NCBI GenBank assembly: GCA_021568835.1
Contig: JAKGSH010000002.1
Span: 434,001-498,000 of the forward strand
Reading direction: 5' to 3'
DNA length: 64,000 nt
Source of the DNA: Streptomyces sp. Tue 6430
GTDB lineage: Bacteria; Actinomycetota; Actinomycetes; Streptomycetales; Streptomycetaceae
Below are positions 10,501-22,871 of the stretch, one piece after another. The translations under genes and the position numbers were made by a program. The notes beneath the pieces are model-generated. The model did no database searches. It was not told where the DNA came from and worked only from the letters and a program-made list of their open reading frames with translations. Within the stretch, counting starts at the first letter, position 1; each line of letters starts with the position of its first letter.

Positions 10501-11816
10501 AGTAGTCGGTGTTGTAGGTGCCTGAGCCGTTGTTCGAGTTGGTGATGTGCTTGACGGTCGCACCGTTATCGGCAGCCAGCTTCCACGTCCCGTTGGTGTC
10601 GTCCTTCACCAAAGAGGTGGACGAGCCGTTCAGGGACATGGTCAGGATGGGTCCGTCATAACAGCGGTCCCCACTGGACACCGGCGAGGCGCTGCCTCCC
10701 GGATTCTCCGAGCAGGAGGTGAAGTTCTGCTCGATGTAGGAATCCGGCGTAGCCCAGCCGTCACCCACCCAGGAGGCCTGGGCCTGGGTGGAGGAAGTCT
10801 GTCCGTCCACCGAGCCCGAATCGTAGGCCAAGCCCACCGACGGCTTGAGCGAACCCGACGACGGGGCAGGGGCGATGGGGTAGCTGTAAGTGAACGCCCC
10901 CGACGAGCTGCCGCCCGTCCACGAGCCGGACGGCGCCAGCGCGGTCGCGTCGTAGCTGCCGGCCGCACCTGTTGCTGTCGAGGTGGCGGCGGTAGCCGCC
11001 AGCACCATCGTCTCGGCACTGCCGGCTGCATCGGCCGCGGCCGGGCTGGCGGCCGATGCCGGTGTGACCTTGGCCTGGCCGGATGCTGAGGTCCGGGACG
11101 GGGAGGCCTGCGGCAGGGAACCCTTGAGGGCCAGGGTGGTCGCCAGTTCCTCGGTTGCAGGGTCCTGGTCGGTGGCGAGGGAGTCTGGGTGCGGCAGGCG
11201 GCCTTTTGCGGAGTGGTCAATGCGCAGGCCGGGAGCTTGACCAGGTGCAGGCGGTCGGCATAGTTGCCGCCGTACGCCTGGGCGAAGGCACCGTAATCCA
11301 GGCCCAGTTCGACCTTCCCCGAGCCGCCGACCGCGGGCTGGACCGTAAGAACGACACCGGCCACACCGAGTTCACGGGCGTCTTGTTGCGGCAGCACGCT
11401 CACCGAGACGCTGCTCGGCCCCTGGTAAGAACCCTTGGCAGGATCCAGCGCCCGGGCCCACACGGGGGTACCGGCGGCGGAGGCCTTGGCACCCTGCTTC
11501 GCACCAGCCTGAGGCACCGCCAGCTTGGCGGTACCGGACGCCGCGGCGGGCCAGTGAGCCTCGGCTGGGCGGAAGGCCCGCTTCGTCTGGTCCTTGACCG
11601 TCAGCTTGCGCGGGGCGAGGGTCTTGACCCCTTCACGGACGGGGTCTGCTGCACCGCCGGCGGCCCGGCAAGATCCTGGGACTGCGCGGCAGCGGGCACG
11701 GCAGTGGGCACGGCCAGGGCCAGAGCCACCACGACGCCGACGGTCCTTTGCCGAGCGCCGATCCGGCGCATGTTCTGGCTCAGCCACCCGGTCCTGGACA
11801 TGATCGATTCCCCCAA
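4584..11816 (-). CDS. Secreted RHS polymorphic toxin with Hint domain and DddA-like deaminase tip (frame-broken in this sequence)
   Basis: Read as one gene of 2412 codons once six single-base losses are repaired (at about 11628, 11180, 8983, 7092, 6153 and 4913, mostly in C/G runs). Order: signal peptide (residues 1 to about 45, hydrophobic VGVVVALALAVPTAVPA), N-terminal domain, long array of RHS/YD repeats (YDxxG motifs) ending with the core block YDPTLGRFVSLDPL, a linker, then a Hint autoprocessing domain (CSFAASTPVLLANGT, SRHPFW, LHTYYVLAGTAPVLVHN). The C-terminal tip has the SCP1.201/DddA-like deaminase signature: GANPNYATHVEAQ (HVE at 4773-4781) and PSGVCWMCAGTL (CxxC at 4686-4697) followed by LPKNASLTV. 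The family deaminates cytosine, in DddA in double-stranded DNA. GC falls in the tip, typical of toxin-tip exchange. The frame break just before the tip (CCCCC at 4911-4915) could alternatively be a real silencing change. Confidence 0.85.
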
Positions 11817-12091
11817 CTTGCCCTGTATGCAGGCATGACGGTGCCTGCGGCTTGATCAAGTCGCAGCTGCGCGGGCGACTATCGCAGAACATGCGAGCTG
11901 CGGGACAGTGATCAATTCCGACAACTCTCCACAACTAGAAGCCAAAACTTCACAAAGTTTCACTCTCGACTCGGACATGTTCGGTCATCCGCGCATCAAT
12001 CAGGTCTGCCACAGAACGCGAAAAACCTGTCCACTGGACCGCCGATCCACATGATCGGTTCTTGTCAGACCAGACCTGGGGGTACCCGACG
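11817..12091. promoter_or_regulatory. Divergent promoter region between RHS toxin and FG-GAP protein
   Basis: 275 bp separate two divergently transcribed secreted giants. It contains a 10-bp palindrome CTTGATCAAG near 11852 and an inverted repeat AAACTT-CACA-AAGTTT at 11945-11960, both in an AT-richer pocket. These could be operator sites for shared control, but no known regulator motif was recognised. Confidence 0.4.
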
Positions 12092-15000
12092 GTGAGACCG
12101 ACCCTGCGCAGCAGGATGCTGAGCACAGCGCTGGCTGCCGCGCTCAGTGCGCTGTCCCTCTCCGGAGCGGTGACGGCCGCCCACGCAGATCCCCTCCCCG
12201 ACACTTCATCACCGCAACTGCCGCTGGACGAAGCCCGGGCCTCCTCCCAGGCACAAGCCACCGGCAAGACAGTGCCTGTAGATGCGGCGACGACACCGAC
12301 AGTGTCGGAAGTGGCCCATCCGGACGGCACGTTCACCCTGACCCAGGCGGTCGCACCGGTACGCAAGTACGCATCCGGCTCCTGGAAGGAGCTGGACGCC
12401 ACACTCATCCGACGCTCCGACGGCACCGTCGCCCCGACCCTTACCACCGCCGGCCTGACCCTTTCCGGAGGCGGGGACGGTCCGCTGGCAGTGATGAAGG
12501 ACCGGGGCCGGTCCCTGTCCTTGGCAGTGCCAGCCTCGATCGGCACACTGCCCAGCCCGACCCTGGACGGATCCAGCGCCACCTACCCCGGCGTCCTCAA
12601 TGGGGTGGACCTGAAGGTCACCGCCGACAGCCAAGGTGGCTTCTCCGAGGTCCTCGTCGTCAAGAACGCCGACGCAGCCGCCAACCCGGCCCTGGACACA
12701 CTGGCCTTCCCCACCGAGACGAAAAACGTCGCGCTGGCCACCGACACAGCGGGCAACATCACCGCCAAGGACACCGCAGACCACACCGTCTTCTCCGCCC
12801 CGGCCCCACTGATGTGGGACTCCGCCACCACAGAAACAGCCGCCCCGAGTGCACTGTCCGCGGGTAAAACTTCAGTCGCCGACACCACCGAAACAGCCGC
12901 TGACACCAGCGAGGAAGCGACCTCGGACACCGACGAGCCAGGCGCAGGCGCCCACATCGCACCGGTCGCCGCCACCTACGTTTCGGGCGACATCCGCCTG
13001 ACCCCGGACGCCGACCTGCTGTCCGCACCCTCCACCGTGTACCCGGTGTACATCGACCCGACGTACAGCGCCGCCGGCGGCACCCTGACCAGCTGGACCT
13101 GGGTGAACTCCGCCTACCCCAGCACCAGCTACTGGAAGGACAGCAGCGCCACCGGCCTGCACGTCGGCTACCAGGGCTGGGAAACCCCGTACCACCGGTC
13201 GCGCACATACACGAAACTCGCGGTGGACAGCCGGATCTTCGGCGCCACCATCATCGACTCGCACTACTACGCCACCGAGACCTACGCCCCCTCGTGCACC
13301 GCGACGGCGGTGGAGCTGTGGCAGACCGACTCCATCGACTCCGCAACCACCTGGAGCAACCAGCCTAGTTGGAAATCGCAGTGGGGTACCAAGACCGTCG
13401 CCTACGGCTATTCCCCTCCTGCCCTGCCAAGTCGCTCGGCTTCGACGTCACCTCACACATGCAGACCATCGCCAACGACGGGAACTTGAGCAACATCACG
13501 CTGGGCCTGCAGGCCGGCGACGAGTACGACAAGTACGGGTGGAAGAAGTTCGACCACGCCACCATCTCCATGTCCACCACGTACGACCACCGGCCCAACA
13601 AGCCCTCGACCTTGGTCACTTCACCCGCCACCACCTGCACCACCACCATCAAGACCACCGGTGACGGTGACGTCACGTTCTATGCGAAGGTCTCCGACCC
13701 CGACGGCGGCACCCTGTCCAACACCTTCAACATCACCAAGACGTCCGGCGGCGCACAGATCGCCAAGGCCGCCGTCTCCGCCGCATCCGGCAAGAACGCC
13801 GCCTACACGGTGAAGAAATCGGTGCTGGAAGCCGCAGCCGGCGGCTCCGCCCTCGGCGTGTCATGGAACGTGACCTCCTCCGACGGCACCTACTCCTCGG
13901 CTGCCTCGGCCACCTGCAAGTTCCTGTTCGATCCCAGCCGGCCCGGCGCCCCGGGCATCACCGACACCTCAGGAGCCGACTGCGGCGACGACGCCAGCCC
14001 AGTCACCTACCAGGTCGGCACCTCAGCCGGCTTCACCCTCGCCCCGAATGCCTCCAGCGGAAGCACCGCCAGCTACCTCTACCAGCTCAACGGCGCCACC
14101 CCATCTCCCTGACCAGCACCGGATCCGGCACAACCATCAGCGTCACCCCCACCCGCGGCACGAACGTGCTGACCGTCACCGCCGTCTCGGCCGGCGGAAA
14201 CATCGGCGACACCGCGAACTGCATCCTCACCGCCGCCCCCGCGGCCACCGCCGACGACGGCGACCTGACCGGCGACGACATTCCCGACCTGACCGCCGTG
14301 GGCGCCCAAGCGGGGCTGTCCGCAGGGCTCTGGCTGGCCCACGGCACCGCCGACGGACAGCTCACCACCAGCGCCACCGATCTGGGCGCACAGGGCACCG
14401 GAGTCAACTCGGCCGGCTCCCCAGCAGACTGGACGGGCACCCAGGCCATCACAGGGCATTTCCAGTCCGGCGCGGGATTCAACGACATCCTGGACTACAA
14501 CCCCAGCACCGGCCGCGGCACCGTGCTCTACGGCAGTGGCGACGGCTCGACCCTCCTGCCCAATAGCGGCGACCAGGTCAACGTCAACTCCACCGCCTTC
14601 ACCAACGGCACCGGCAGCAAAGCCACCAGCATCGCCAGCGGCGGCAACCTCTACCACACCCTCAACGGCGAGCCCGCCACCGGCTACCCCGACCTCCTCA
14701 TGATCGTGGGCGGCCAGCTGTGGGACGAGCCCGGCGTCAGCTTCCCCGGCGCCTTCGTCGGCGTCGACAACGCGGTATGGCTGACCGGCACCAACCCCAC
14801 CGGCACCGGCGACTGGACCGGCTGGACCCTCACCTCCAGCCTCACCGACGGACTGCCCGCCCTGTTCGCCCGCAACACCAGCACCGGCGCGCTGTACTAC
14901 TACACCCCCAACAGCTCCAGGACCTCGCCTACGGCACCACCGTCACCCCGCTCCAGGTCGCCAGCAGCGGCTACAGCTCCGCAACGCTGCCGATCCTGCA

Positions 15001-16523
15001 GGCCGCCGACCTCAACGCCGACGGCACCCCGGACATACGCACCGTATCCACCAGCGGCGCCAGCACCGCGCGGATCCTCAACCCGGCCACGGGGACCCTG
15101 ACCACGCAGACGGCACAGACCCTGATCGCCCCCGGCCACGCCTGGCCCCTCAACGACGGCACCGAGGGCAACGCGGCCAGCGCCACCGACACCTCCGCCG
15201 GGCTGACCCTCACCGGCAGCGGCACCGGCGCCACCTGGGACACCGACGACAACGTCTCCTTCTCCTCCAACCTCGCCCTGGACGGCACCACCACCAGCAC
15301 CATGACCTCGAGCGCGGCACTCTCGACGTCCAGCGCATTCACCCTGTCGGTCTGGGCCAAGCCCGCCGCCGTCGGCGGCGTCATCGCCTCCCAGGACGGC
15401 GTGCACAACTCCGGCTTCCTGCTCTACCCCCAGTCCAACCGGGAATGGTCCTTCTGCCTGGCCACCTCGGACACCACCCGCGGCTACGACTGCATCGCAG
15501 GCGGCAGCGCCATCATCGGCCAGTGGACCACCTCACCATCACCTACGACCCGACCAGCAAAGCCATGACCCTGTATGCGGACGACCGGCCCGTCGCCCGC
15601 GGCTCCCACACCGCCGTCTCCGGCTTCACCGGAAAATTCACCCTCGGCAACGACCTGATCAACGACGTACGCAGCGCCTACTTCCGCGGCAACCTCGCCG
15701 ACGTACAGATCTGGAACGGAGCCGCACTCACCGCCGTCCAGGTCGGCACCATGGCCAACATCACCCTCCCCAAAGCCCCGTACAGCTTCGCCGACGTCAC
15801 CGACGCCACCGGCGACGGCAACGTCGACCTAGTCGCCGCAGACGCCACCGGCAGCCTGTGGCTCTACCCCGGCAACGGCAACGGCGGCTGGTCCAGCGCC
15901 GCCCTGTACATCGGCTCCGGCCTGTCCACCCACACCTTCGCCGGCATCGGCGACTTCAACCGCGACGGCTACGCCGACACCGTCGCTATGGCCCCGGCGG
16001 CACCCTTCGCCTGTTCCCCGGCGACATCGGACACGACCTGCTCACCCCGGTCGCCAACTTCCCCAGCGGCTGGAACGGCTACGCCTTCGCCGGAGTCGCC
16101 GACTTCAACCGCGATGGTAAAGCCGACCTGATCGGCCGCCACCCCGACGGCACCCTCAACCTGTTCCCCGGCACCGGCACCGGTGCCAGCTTCGGAACCT
16201 CAGTACAGATCGGAACCGGCTGGAACCCGTACACCTTTGCCGGCATCGGCGACCTTAACAGCGACGGCAACCCCGACGTCATCGTCCGCGACGACGCCAC
16301 CGGCATCCTGTGGCTCTACCCCGGCAACGGCAGTAACGGCTTCGGCGCCCGCAGCCAGATCGGAACCGGCTGGAACCCGTACACCTTTGCCGGCATCGGC
16401 GACCTCAACAGCGACGGCAACCCCGACGTCATCGTCCGCGACGACGCCACCCGCATCCTGTGGCTCTATCCCCGTAGTGCCACCGCCTTCAGCACCCGCC
16501 AGCAGATCGGCGCCGGCTGGTAA
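12092..16523 (+). CDS. Secreted DNRLRE/LamG/FG-GAP repeat protein (frame-broken in this sequence)
   Basis: 1478 codons after repair of five single-base losses (about 13414, 14100, 14914, 15530, 15985), all of the same sign. Start chosen at GTG 12092, which gives a good signal peptide: Arg-rich n-region, then LSTALAAALSALSLSGAV and cleavage at AHA. A DNRLRE-type region (SHYYATETYAPSCTATAVEL, then WSNQPSW) is followed by Ig-like segments, a LamG-like jelly roll (FTLSVWAKPAAVGGVIASQD) and C-terminal FG-GAP/VCBS repeats (GIGDLNSDGNPDVIVRDD). Such proteins commonly sit beside RHS genes in Streptomyces and are probably cell-surface or secreted. The divergent arrangement with the RHS toxin suggests a functional pair, but the role is unknown. 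Confidence 0.8.
16206..16468 (+). repeat. Tandem 150-bp FG-GAP unit, near-identical copies
   Basis: The stretches 16206-16318 and 16356-16468 are almost identical at the DNA level (offset 150 bp, about three differences), including third codon positions. This indicates a recent duplication of one FG-GAP repeat unit within the gene. Confidence 0.85.
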
Positions 16524-16545
16524 ATAAGCTCAGCAGCCTCTCGGG

Positions 16546-16580
16546 GCCGTCGAGACCCTGCACGACAGGGCCTCGACGGC
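16546..16580 (+). terminator. Strong hairpin after the FG-GAP gene
   Basis: GCCGTCGAG-A-CCCTG pairs with CAGGG-C-CTCGACGGC around a CACGA loop, a 14-bp stem with one mismatch, starting 22 bp after the stop. It has no U tract, which is usual for actinomycete terminators. It also sits between convergent genes. Confidence 0.75.
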
Positions 16581-16637
16581 ACGGGTCTTCCCCTGCTGCG
16601 GCTCCGCACAGCTCCACGAGAACGCCCACCAGAGCCC

Positions 16638-17318
16638 TCAGCTCCCTGCGTCCCTCTCGGGTGCGTACGTGACGGTGGTGTCGCCACAGCCGTCGGCGAG
16701 GTCGGTGAGCCGGTCGCGTTCTACCTGGTCGGCGGTGAGGTTCCAGCGCAGTTTCGTCGCGGTCCATTCGGCCACGTACCGGCACACCGCCCCCGGGGCC
16801 GGGGGCAGCCACCCGGCGGGGTCCTGGTCGCTTTTGCTGCGGTTGGAGCGGGCGGTGACGGCGACGAGGCTGCTCTGCTGGCCGAGGTCGTTGGCGTAGG
16901 CCTCGCGCCGGGCGGTGCTCCAGGCGGAGGCGCCGGAGTCCCAGGCTTCGGCGAGGGGCACCATGTGGTCGATGTCGAGACCGGAGGCGTCGGTGACGGT
17001 GACCTCGTCGTAGTACGAGAACCAGATGCCGCCACTCAAGGCGCAGCGGGCGCCGACGGTGGGGGCGGTGACGGCTTCGGCCAGGAGGACCTCGCCGCGG
17101 GTGGTACAACCGTCGGTCGGATCGGCGCCGGAGTTCCAGTGGCGGAAGGCGTCGCGGGTGTAGCCGTCGCGGGACTCGCCGGCAAGAGGGAGGGCGGCGA
17201 CGGCGTCGGTGAGCGGCAGCACGACGGGCTCCGCAGCCACCGCGTGCACGGGACCGGTGGTGAGCGGCGCGAGGACGAGGACGGAGGCGGCGAGAACGCG
17301 CGCGAGGGTCTTGGTCAC
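16638..17318 (-). CDS. Secreted HNH-family endonuclease (GmrSD C-terminal/DUF1524-like)
   Basis: 226 residues from GTG 17318, chosen because it gives a short signal peptide (KTLARVLAASVLVLAPLTTG then AVAAEP). The nuclease core shows LDIDHMVPLAEAWDSGAS, the DxDH motif with the catalytic His, followed by YANDLGQQSSLVAVTARSNR and the conserved SKSDQDPAGWLPP block of this HNH family. Two Cys pairs fit an exported protein. It probably degrades DNA or RNA outside the cell. A decayed relative lies at 24515-24770. Confidence 0.85.
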   Translation of the reverse strand: MTKTLARVLAASVLVLAPLTTGPVHAVAAEPVVLPLTDAVAALPLAGESRDGYTRDAFRHWNSGADPTDGCTTRGEVLLAEAVTAPTVGARCALSGGIWFSYYDEVTVTDASGLDIDHMVPLAEAWDSGASAWSTARREAYANDLGQQSSLVAVTARSNRSKSDQDPAGWLPPAPGAVCRYVAEWTATKLRWNLTADQVERDRLTDLADGCGDTTVTYAPERDAGS

Positions 17319-17931
17319 AGAACGTGGATAGTGGGTGGCATAGGAGGCGTTGGGCGGGTTCGGCCCGCGGATCACCCGCGAGGGTGACCGCGTTCACCCG
17401 GGCACCACTTCGTCTCCCGGAGTGCCCTTCCTCCCGCTGATGCAGCCACGGCCGCTCCACTTCGGCCGGGGATCGGCCCCTGGCCGCAGCCGCTACTGGT
17501 GGCGGCTCAGATCTCAGATCGTGTGGCGCAGCCACCAGAAGAGGGGCCGACGGCGCAAGCGCCCGAGCTGTAGGCGGTGCCGCGCAAGGCGCTGGAGATG
17601 AGGCGGTTACGGCGGCGGATCCAGGCATGTGCCCGGCCGAAGCGGCCGGGATCCTGCGCGGCGGGACGGCGGGGTGAGTCTCGTTCTGGGTGGCGCTCTT
17701 TGAGTCCAGTGGGATGGACAGGTGTAGACGTGCCCTGGGCCGGGACATGCGTCGGTTGGTGCTCCTGGTGCTCCTGGTGCTCCTGGTGCTCCTGGTGCCG
17801 GTCGCCGGCCGAAAGCCTGTGACCGGTACGTTCGGGCGGGGTGCGGTGGATCTGAGGGCTCACCGACGAGAGGGCGCTGGCCCGGTTCGCCCTGTGGTAC
17901 GGGCCCTGGAGCGGCTTGTGTGGAATACGTA
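17319..17931. other. 613 bp without a confident gene
   Basis: Several long frames exist on both strands but none has coding-like residue composition. The minus frames are low-complexity and consistent with GC-rich antisense artefacts. The only structure seen is a short tandem repeat (17761-17796). Confidence 0.45.
17761..17796. repeat. Four tandem copies of a 9-bp unit (GCTCCTGGT)
   Basis: Four exact consecutive copies of GCTCCTGGT, then a diverged continuation. It lies in the non-coding stretch upstream of the second RHS gene. Confidence 0.9.
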
Positions 17932-18088
17932 ATGCTGCTGGGTGCCTGCCTCGTTGATGAGATCGTGTTTCCCGACGACCAGTGGGACCAGGCGCTGGAC
18001 GACACCTTCGGCCCGTCGCCGGAGGAACGCGCCCGGCAGGAACAGCAGCAGGGCGAGTCCGGGGGAACTGACCGTGGGTATCGGTGAC
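17932..18088 (+). CDS. Short coupled ORF overlapping the RHS start
   Basis: 51 residues from ATG 17932 (MLLGACLVDEIVFPDDQWDQ, then ALDDTFGPSPEERARQEQQQ), acidic and helical. It ends 15 bp inside the next gene in another frame. The frame is open further upstream without a better start. The position directly before an RHS gene with a helical N-terminus suggests a small chaperone or the tail of a decayed partner gene. No family was recognised. Confidence 0.35.
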
Positions 18089-21000
18089 TTCATCAGTGAC
18101 ATCACGCCCGACTCGGTCGAGGACGTGGTCGAGGACGGCGTCGAGTGGGTGGGCAACCGGGTCGAGGACGCGGGCAGCTGGACCGCCGACCGGCTGGACG
18201 ACGTCGGCTGGGAGTCCGGCGCGGACTGGGTGCGCGAGCAGTCCCGTTCGGTGGCCAACCGGCTGGGCGCCGAGGTCGACGAGATGGACCTCGGCCAGAC
18301 CGAGGACAAGACCAAACTGGTCTACGGCAGCCCCGACACGTTGCGCTCCACCGCCGAGAAGCTGTACGCCTTCCAGAAGGCCTTCGACGACGTCGGCGAG
18401 GGTTTGAGAGGCCTGGATTCCTCCCGGCTCAAGGGTGAGACGGCCGAGGCGCTGCGGACCGCGGTGAGCACCCAGCCTCCCAAGTGGTTCACCAGCGCCG
18501 ACGCGGTCGAGAAGGCGGCCGCCGCGCTGGAGGCGTTCGCCAACACCGTGGTGTGGGCTCAGAATCAGGCGCAGACGGCGATCGACATGTGGAAGGAGGG
18601 CGTCAAGGCCTCCGAGGACGCCGCCGACGCCCACCGCAAGAAGATCGACGACTACAACAGCGCCGTCGACCGCTACAACGCCCAGCCGGCGGACAAGCGC
18701 GACCCGTCCTCGCTGCCGCCCAAGCCCGCCTCGACGTTCGACGACCCGGGCAAGAAGCTGATGAAGGAGGCCCAGGACATCCTCGCCGAGGCCCGCACGC
18801 AGCGGAACTCGGCGGCGGAGACCGCCCGTGCGGCGGTACGCGCCGCCCGCGACATGGCCCCGAAGAAGCCGTCGTACACGGAGCAGTTGGGCGACGGGCT
18901 GCAGGAACTGCAGATCATGGGCGACCACGTCGGCGGCGGCATCATCAAGGGCACGGCCGGACTGCTCAACTTCGTCCGCAGCGTCAACCCGATGGACCCG
19001 TACAACATCACGCACCCGGCCGAGTACGCCACGTCGCTGAACAGTCTGGCCGCGGGTCTGGTGGTGGCCGTCAACGACCCCGTCGGCACCGGCAAGCAGA
19101 TGATCGGCGACTTCATGAAGGACCCGGCCGAGGGCTTCGGCCGGCTCATCCCGGACCTGGCGCTGACCGCGGCCACCGGTGGCGGCGGCGCCGCGGTGAA
19201 GGGCATCCGCATCGCCGAGGACGCCGCCGACGCGGCCCGGCTGCGCAGGCTGGTCGACGACGCCCCTAACGGCACCCACAACCGCCCCGACGCAACTCGT
19301 ACCACCGACGGCACCGACCCCGTCGACCTCGCCTCGGGCCGGATGTTCCTGCCCCAGGCCGACCTGGAGATCCCCGGCGTCCTGCCGCTGGTGTTCACCC
19401 GCCGCACCGAGTCCGGCTGCACGGCCGGCCGCTTCCTGGGACCCGCCTGGACCTCCACCGTCGACGAGCGCCTGCAGATCGACGCCATCGGCGTCCTGCA
19501 CGTCACCGCCGACGGACTCTTGATCACCTACCCCCATCCGGCGCCCGGCGCGCCCACCTCGCCGGAATCGGGCACCTTCCGTACCCTGCTGGCCCGCGAC
19601 GCGGACGGCGACTACACGCTCACCGACCCCGATAGCGGCCTGGTCCGCCGCTTCACCGCCCCGCCCGGCATCGAACCAGGCGACGACGGCACCGCCTGGC
19701 TGGAGCGGACCGAGGATCTTCACGGCAACTGGTGGGCCATCGAACGGGGCGAGGACGGCCTGCCGTCGGCCCTGGTCCACTCGGCGGGCCACCGGGTGAA
19801 GCTGACCACCGCCGACGGCCTGGTCACCGCCCTGTCCCTGGCCGGTGCGGGCGAGGACGGCACGGACCTGCCCCTGATGGGCTACGGCTACCAGGACGGC
19901 GACCTCACCACCGTCACCAAGCCGTCGGGCGCGGCGACCACCTTCCTGTACGACGACCGCCACCGCGTCATCGCCTGGATCGACTCCAACGGCAGCCGCT
20001 ACGACTACCTCTACGACGACCACGACCGCGTCGTCGCCGAAGGCGGCGAGGCCGGCCACGTCCAGATCACCCTCACCTACACCGAACCCGACCCCGCCAC
20101 GGGCCACCGCACCACCACCCTCACCACGGCCGACGGCCACGCGACCCGCCACCTCGTCGACCGGCACTCCCGGGTGATCGCCACCACGGACCCGCTCGGC
20201 CACACGACCCGGTTCCGCCACGACGCCCGCGGCAACCTGCTGACCCGCACGGACCCGCTCGGGCGGACCATCGCGTACTCGTACGACGAGGAGGGCCGGC
20301 TCGTCACGCTCACCCGGCCCGACGGCAGCGAACTGCGTGCCGTGCGGGGCTTGCTCGGACTGCCCACACAGTTCCGCGGGCCGGACGGCACTCGCTGGCT
20401 CCAAGAGTTCGACGAACGCGGCAACCGCACTGCCGTCACCGATCCGGCAGGCTCCACCACCCGCTACGCCTATGACGACCGGGGCAGGCTCACCACTGTC
20501 ACCGACGCCCTCGGCGCCACCACCACCGTGCGCTGTGACGCCGCCGGCCTGCCGGTGGAAGTGACCGACCCGGCCGGCGCCACCACCCGGCTGGAACGCG
20601 ACGCTCTGGGCCGCACGGTCCGCCTCACCGACCCGGTAGGCGGCATCACCTGCCACCAATGGGACGCGGACGGCAATCTCGTCCGCCGGACCGCCCCGGA
20701 CGGCGCGACCGAGTCGTGGACCTACGACGGCGAGGGCAACTGCCTCACCCACACCGACCCGGCCGGCGGCGTCTCCCACTTCGAGTACACCCACTTCGAC
20801 TTGCCGGCCGCCCGCACCCGGCCCGACGGCACCGGCTACACGTTCGAGCACGACACCCACCTACGGCTCACCCAGGTCACCAACCCGCAGGGGCTTACCT
20901 GGTCATACGAGTACGACCAGGCCGGCCGGCTCATCTCCGAGACCGACTTCGACGGCCGCACCCTCACCTACCGCTACGACGCCGCCGGACAGCTCATCGC

Positions 21001-22871
21001 CCGGACCGACGCACTCGGCCATGTCACCTCCTACGCCTACAACCAGCTCGGCCAGGCAGTGCGCAAGGACGTCGCGGGCAAGGTCACCACCTATACCTAC
21101 GACCGGGCCGGACGCCTGCTGCAGGCAGTGGGGTCGGACAGCGAGGTCGCCTACGTCTACGACCGGCGGGGCAGGATCAAAACCGAACTCGTCGACGGCC
21201 GCGCCATGAACTACGCCTACGACGTCCTGGGCCGTCGAGTCCGCCGCACCACCCCCACCGGTGCGGTCACCGAATACGGCTACGACACCGCCGGCCGCCC
21301 CACTCGGATGAGCGTCGACGGCCGCGAGGTCGCCTTCACCCATGACGCGGCCGGCCGCGAACTCGAGCGCGTCTTCGGTGGCGCGCTCACCCTGGCCTCC
21401 GCCTGGGACGAGGCCGGACGGCTCTCCGCCCAGCACCTGACGGTCAACGACCGCTCCCTCAACCACCGCCGCTACTCCTACCGCACCGACGGCCACCTCG
21501 CCTCCCTGTCCGACGACCTGTCAGGCTCGCGCACTTTCGACCTCGACACGGCCGGCCGCGTCACCGCCGTCCACGCCCAGGACTGGACCGAGCACTACGC
21601 CTACGACACCGCCGGCAACCAGACCGAGGCGTTTTGGCCCGCCTCCCACCCCGGCCACGAGGCCACCGGAGCGCGCACCTACACCGGCACCGCCCTCACC
21701 CGCGCCGGCGCCGTCCGCTTCCAGCACGACGCCCTCGGCCGGGTCGTCCTGCGCCAGAAAACCCGCCTCTCCCGCAAACCCGACACCTGGCACTACGCAT
21801 GGGATGCCGAAAACCGCCTCACCTGCGTCACCACCCCCGACGGCACCCGCTGGCGCTACCGCTACGACCCCCTGGGCCGCCGCACCGCCAAACAGCGCCT
21901 CGCCGACGACGGCGAGACCGTTGCCGAGGAGATCCGTTTCACCTGGGACGGCACCACCTTGTGCGAACAGACGGTCCACACGCCGGACCTGCCGCACGTG
22001 GTCGCCTTCACCTGGGACCACCGCGGCCTGGCTCCGCTGTCCCAGACAGAACGCCTCCTCACCCCGGACGACCGCCAGGAAGAGATCGACCGGCGATTCT
22101 TCGCCATCGCCACCGACCTCATCGGCACGCCCACCGAACTCATCGACGAATCAGGTCACATCGCCTGGCGCGCCAGAAGCACCCTGTGGGGGACCACCGC
22201 CTGGACCCGCTCCAGCACCGCCTACACCCCCCTGCGCTTCCCCGGCCAGTACTACGACCCCGAAACCGGCCTCCACTACAACCTCTTCCGCCACTACGAC
22301 CCCGAGACCGGCCGCTACACCTCCCCAGACCCCTCGGTCTGGGACCCGCACCGAACCCGGTCACCTACGTACACAACCCGTTCACCCTCTGCGATCCGCT
22401 CGGCCTGTCGCCCTACTCGCGGTTCAAAGGACTGGGCTGGCTGACCGAGAAGCAACTCCAACGCCCGTCGTTCCGATACCAGCAACTCGTCACCGACCAG
22501 AGCTACGAGCAACAGTGGATCCTGCCGGACGGCCGGGAAGTCCACATCGACGGCGGCCCACGAGACGGCTGGGTCACCGAAGCCAAGTGGACCGGCGGCG
22601 ACAAATACGGCGAATGGGAAAAATCACCGTACAATCCCGATTCTGACTTCTATGACGAGAACCGGCTCACCACCCAGACCGAGAAGCTGCTCGCCCTCAA
22701 CGAGGACCTCAAGGGCAAGGGAGTCCGCTATATGGTGTCCAACGAATGGGGCGCCGCGCACGTGAACGAGGTGCTGTCCAAGGCCTTCCCGAGGCCTACG
22801 CCAGCGGACAGCTCAAGGCCTATCACGTGCCCGGCAACGGCATGAGTGGAATGAGTTCATGGCTGCAGTGA
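18074..22871 (+). CDS. RHS polymorphic toxin with DUF6531 region and PD-(D/E)XK-like nuclease tip (two frame breaks)
   Basis: 1599 codons from GTG 18074 after repair of two single-base losses in C runs (22330-22333 and 22788-22790). There is no signal peptide. Order: helical N-terminal pretoxin region (about 1-400), a DUF6531 block (DPVDLASGRMFLPQADLEIP, then GVLPLVFTRRT), a long RHS/YD repeat array, and the core terminator YYDPETGLHYNLFRHYDPET with SPDPLGL. The toxin tip of about 150 residues has HIDGGPRDGWVTEAKWTGG, a D-x(n)-E-x-K pattern of restriction-endonuclease-fold toxins (Tox-REase type). The last codons overlap the next gene, the probable immunity gene. Export without a signal peptide is probably by a contractile or type VII-like route, which is inference. 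Confidence 0.85.

Noticed and set aside
17761..17796. Tandem 9-bp repeats as a possible CRISPR or iteron array
   Set aside because: Units are directly adjacent without spacers, only four copies, and no replication or cas gene nearby.
17507..20860. A 1117-codon open frame on the minus strand opposite the second RHS gene
   Set aside because: Low-complexity Val/Gly/Arg/Asp-rich composition and exact overlap with a plus-strand gene full of recognisable RHS motifs; it is an antisense artefact of GC-rich codon use.
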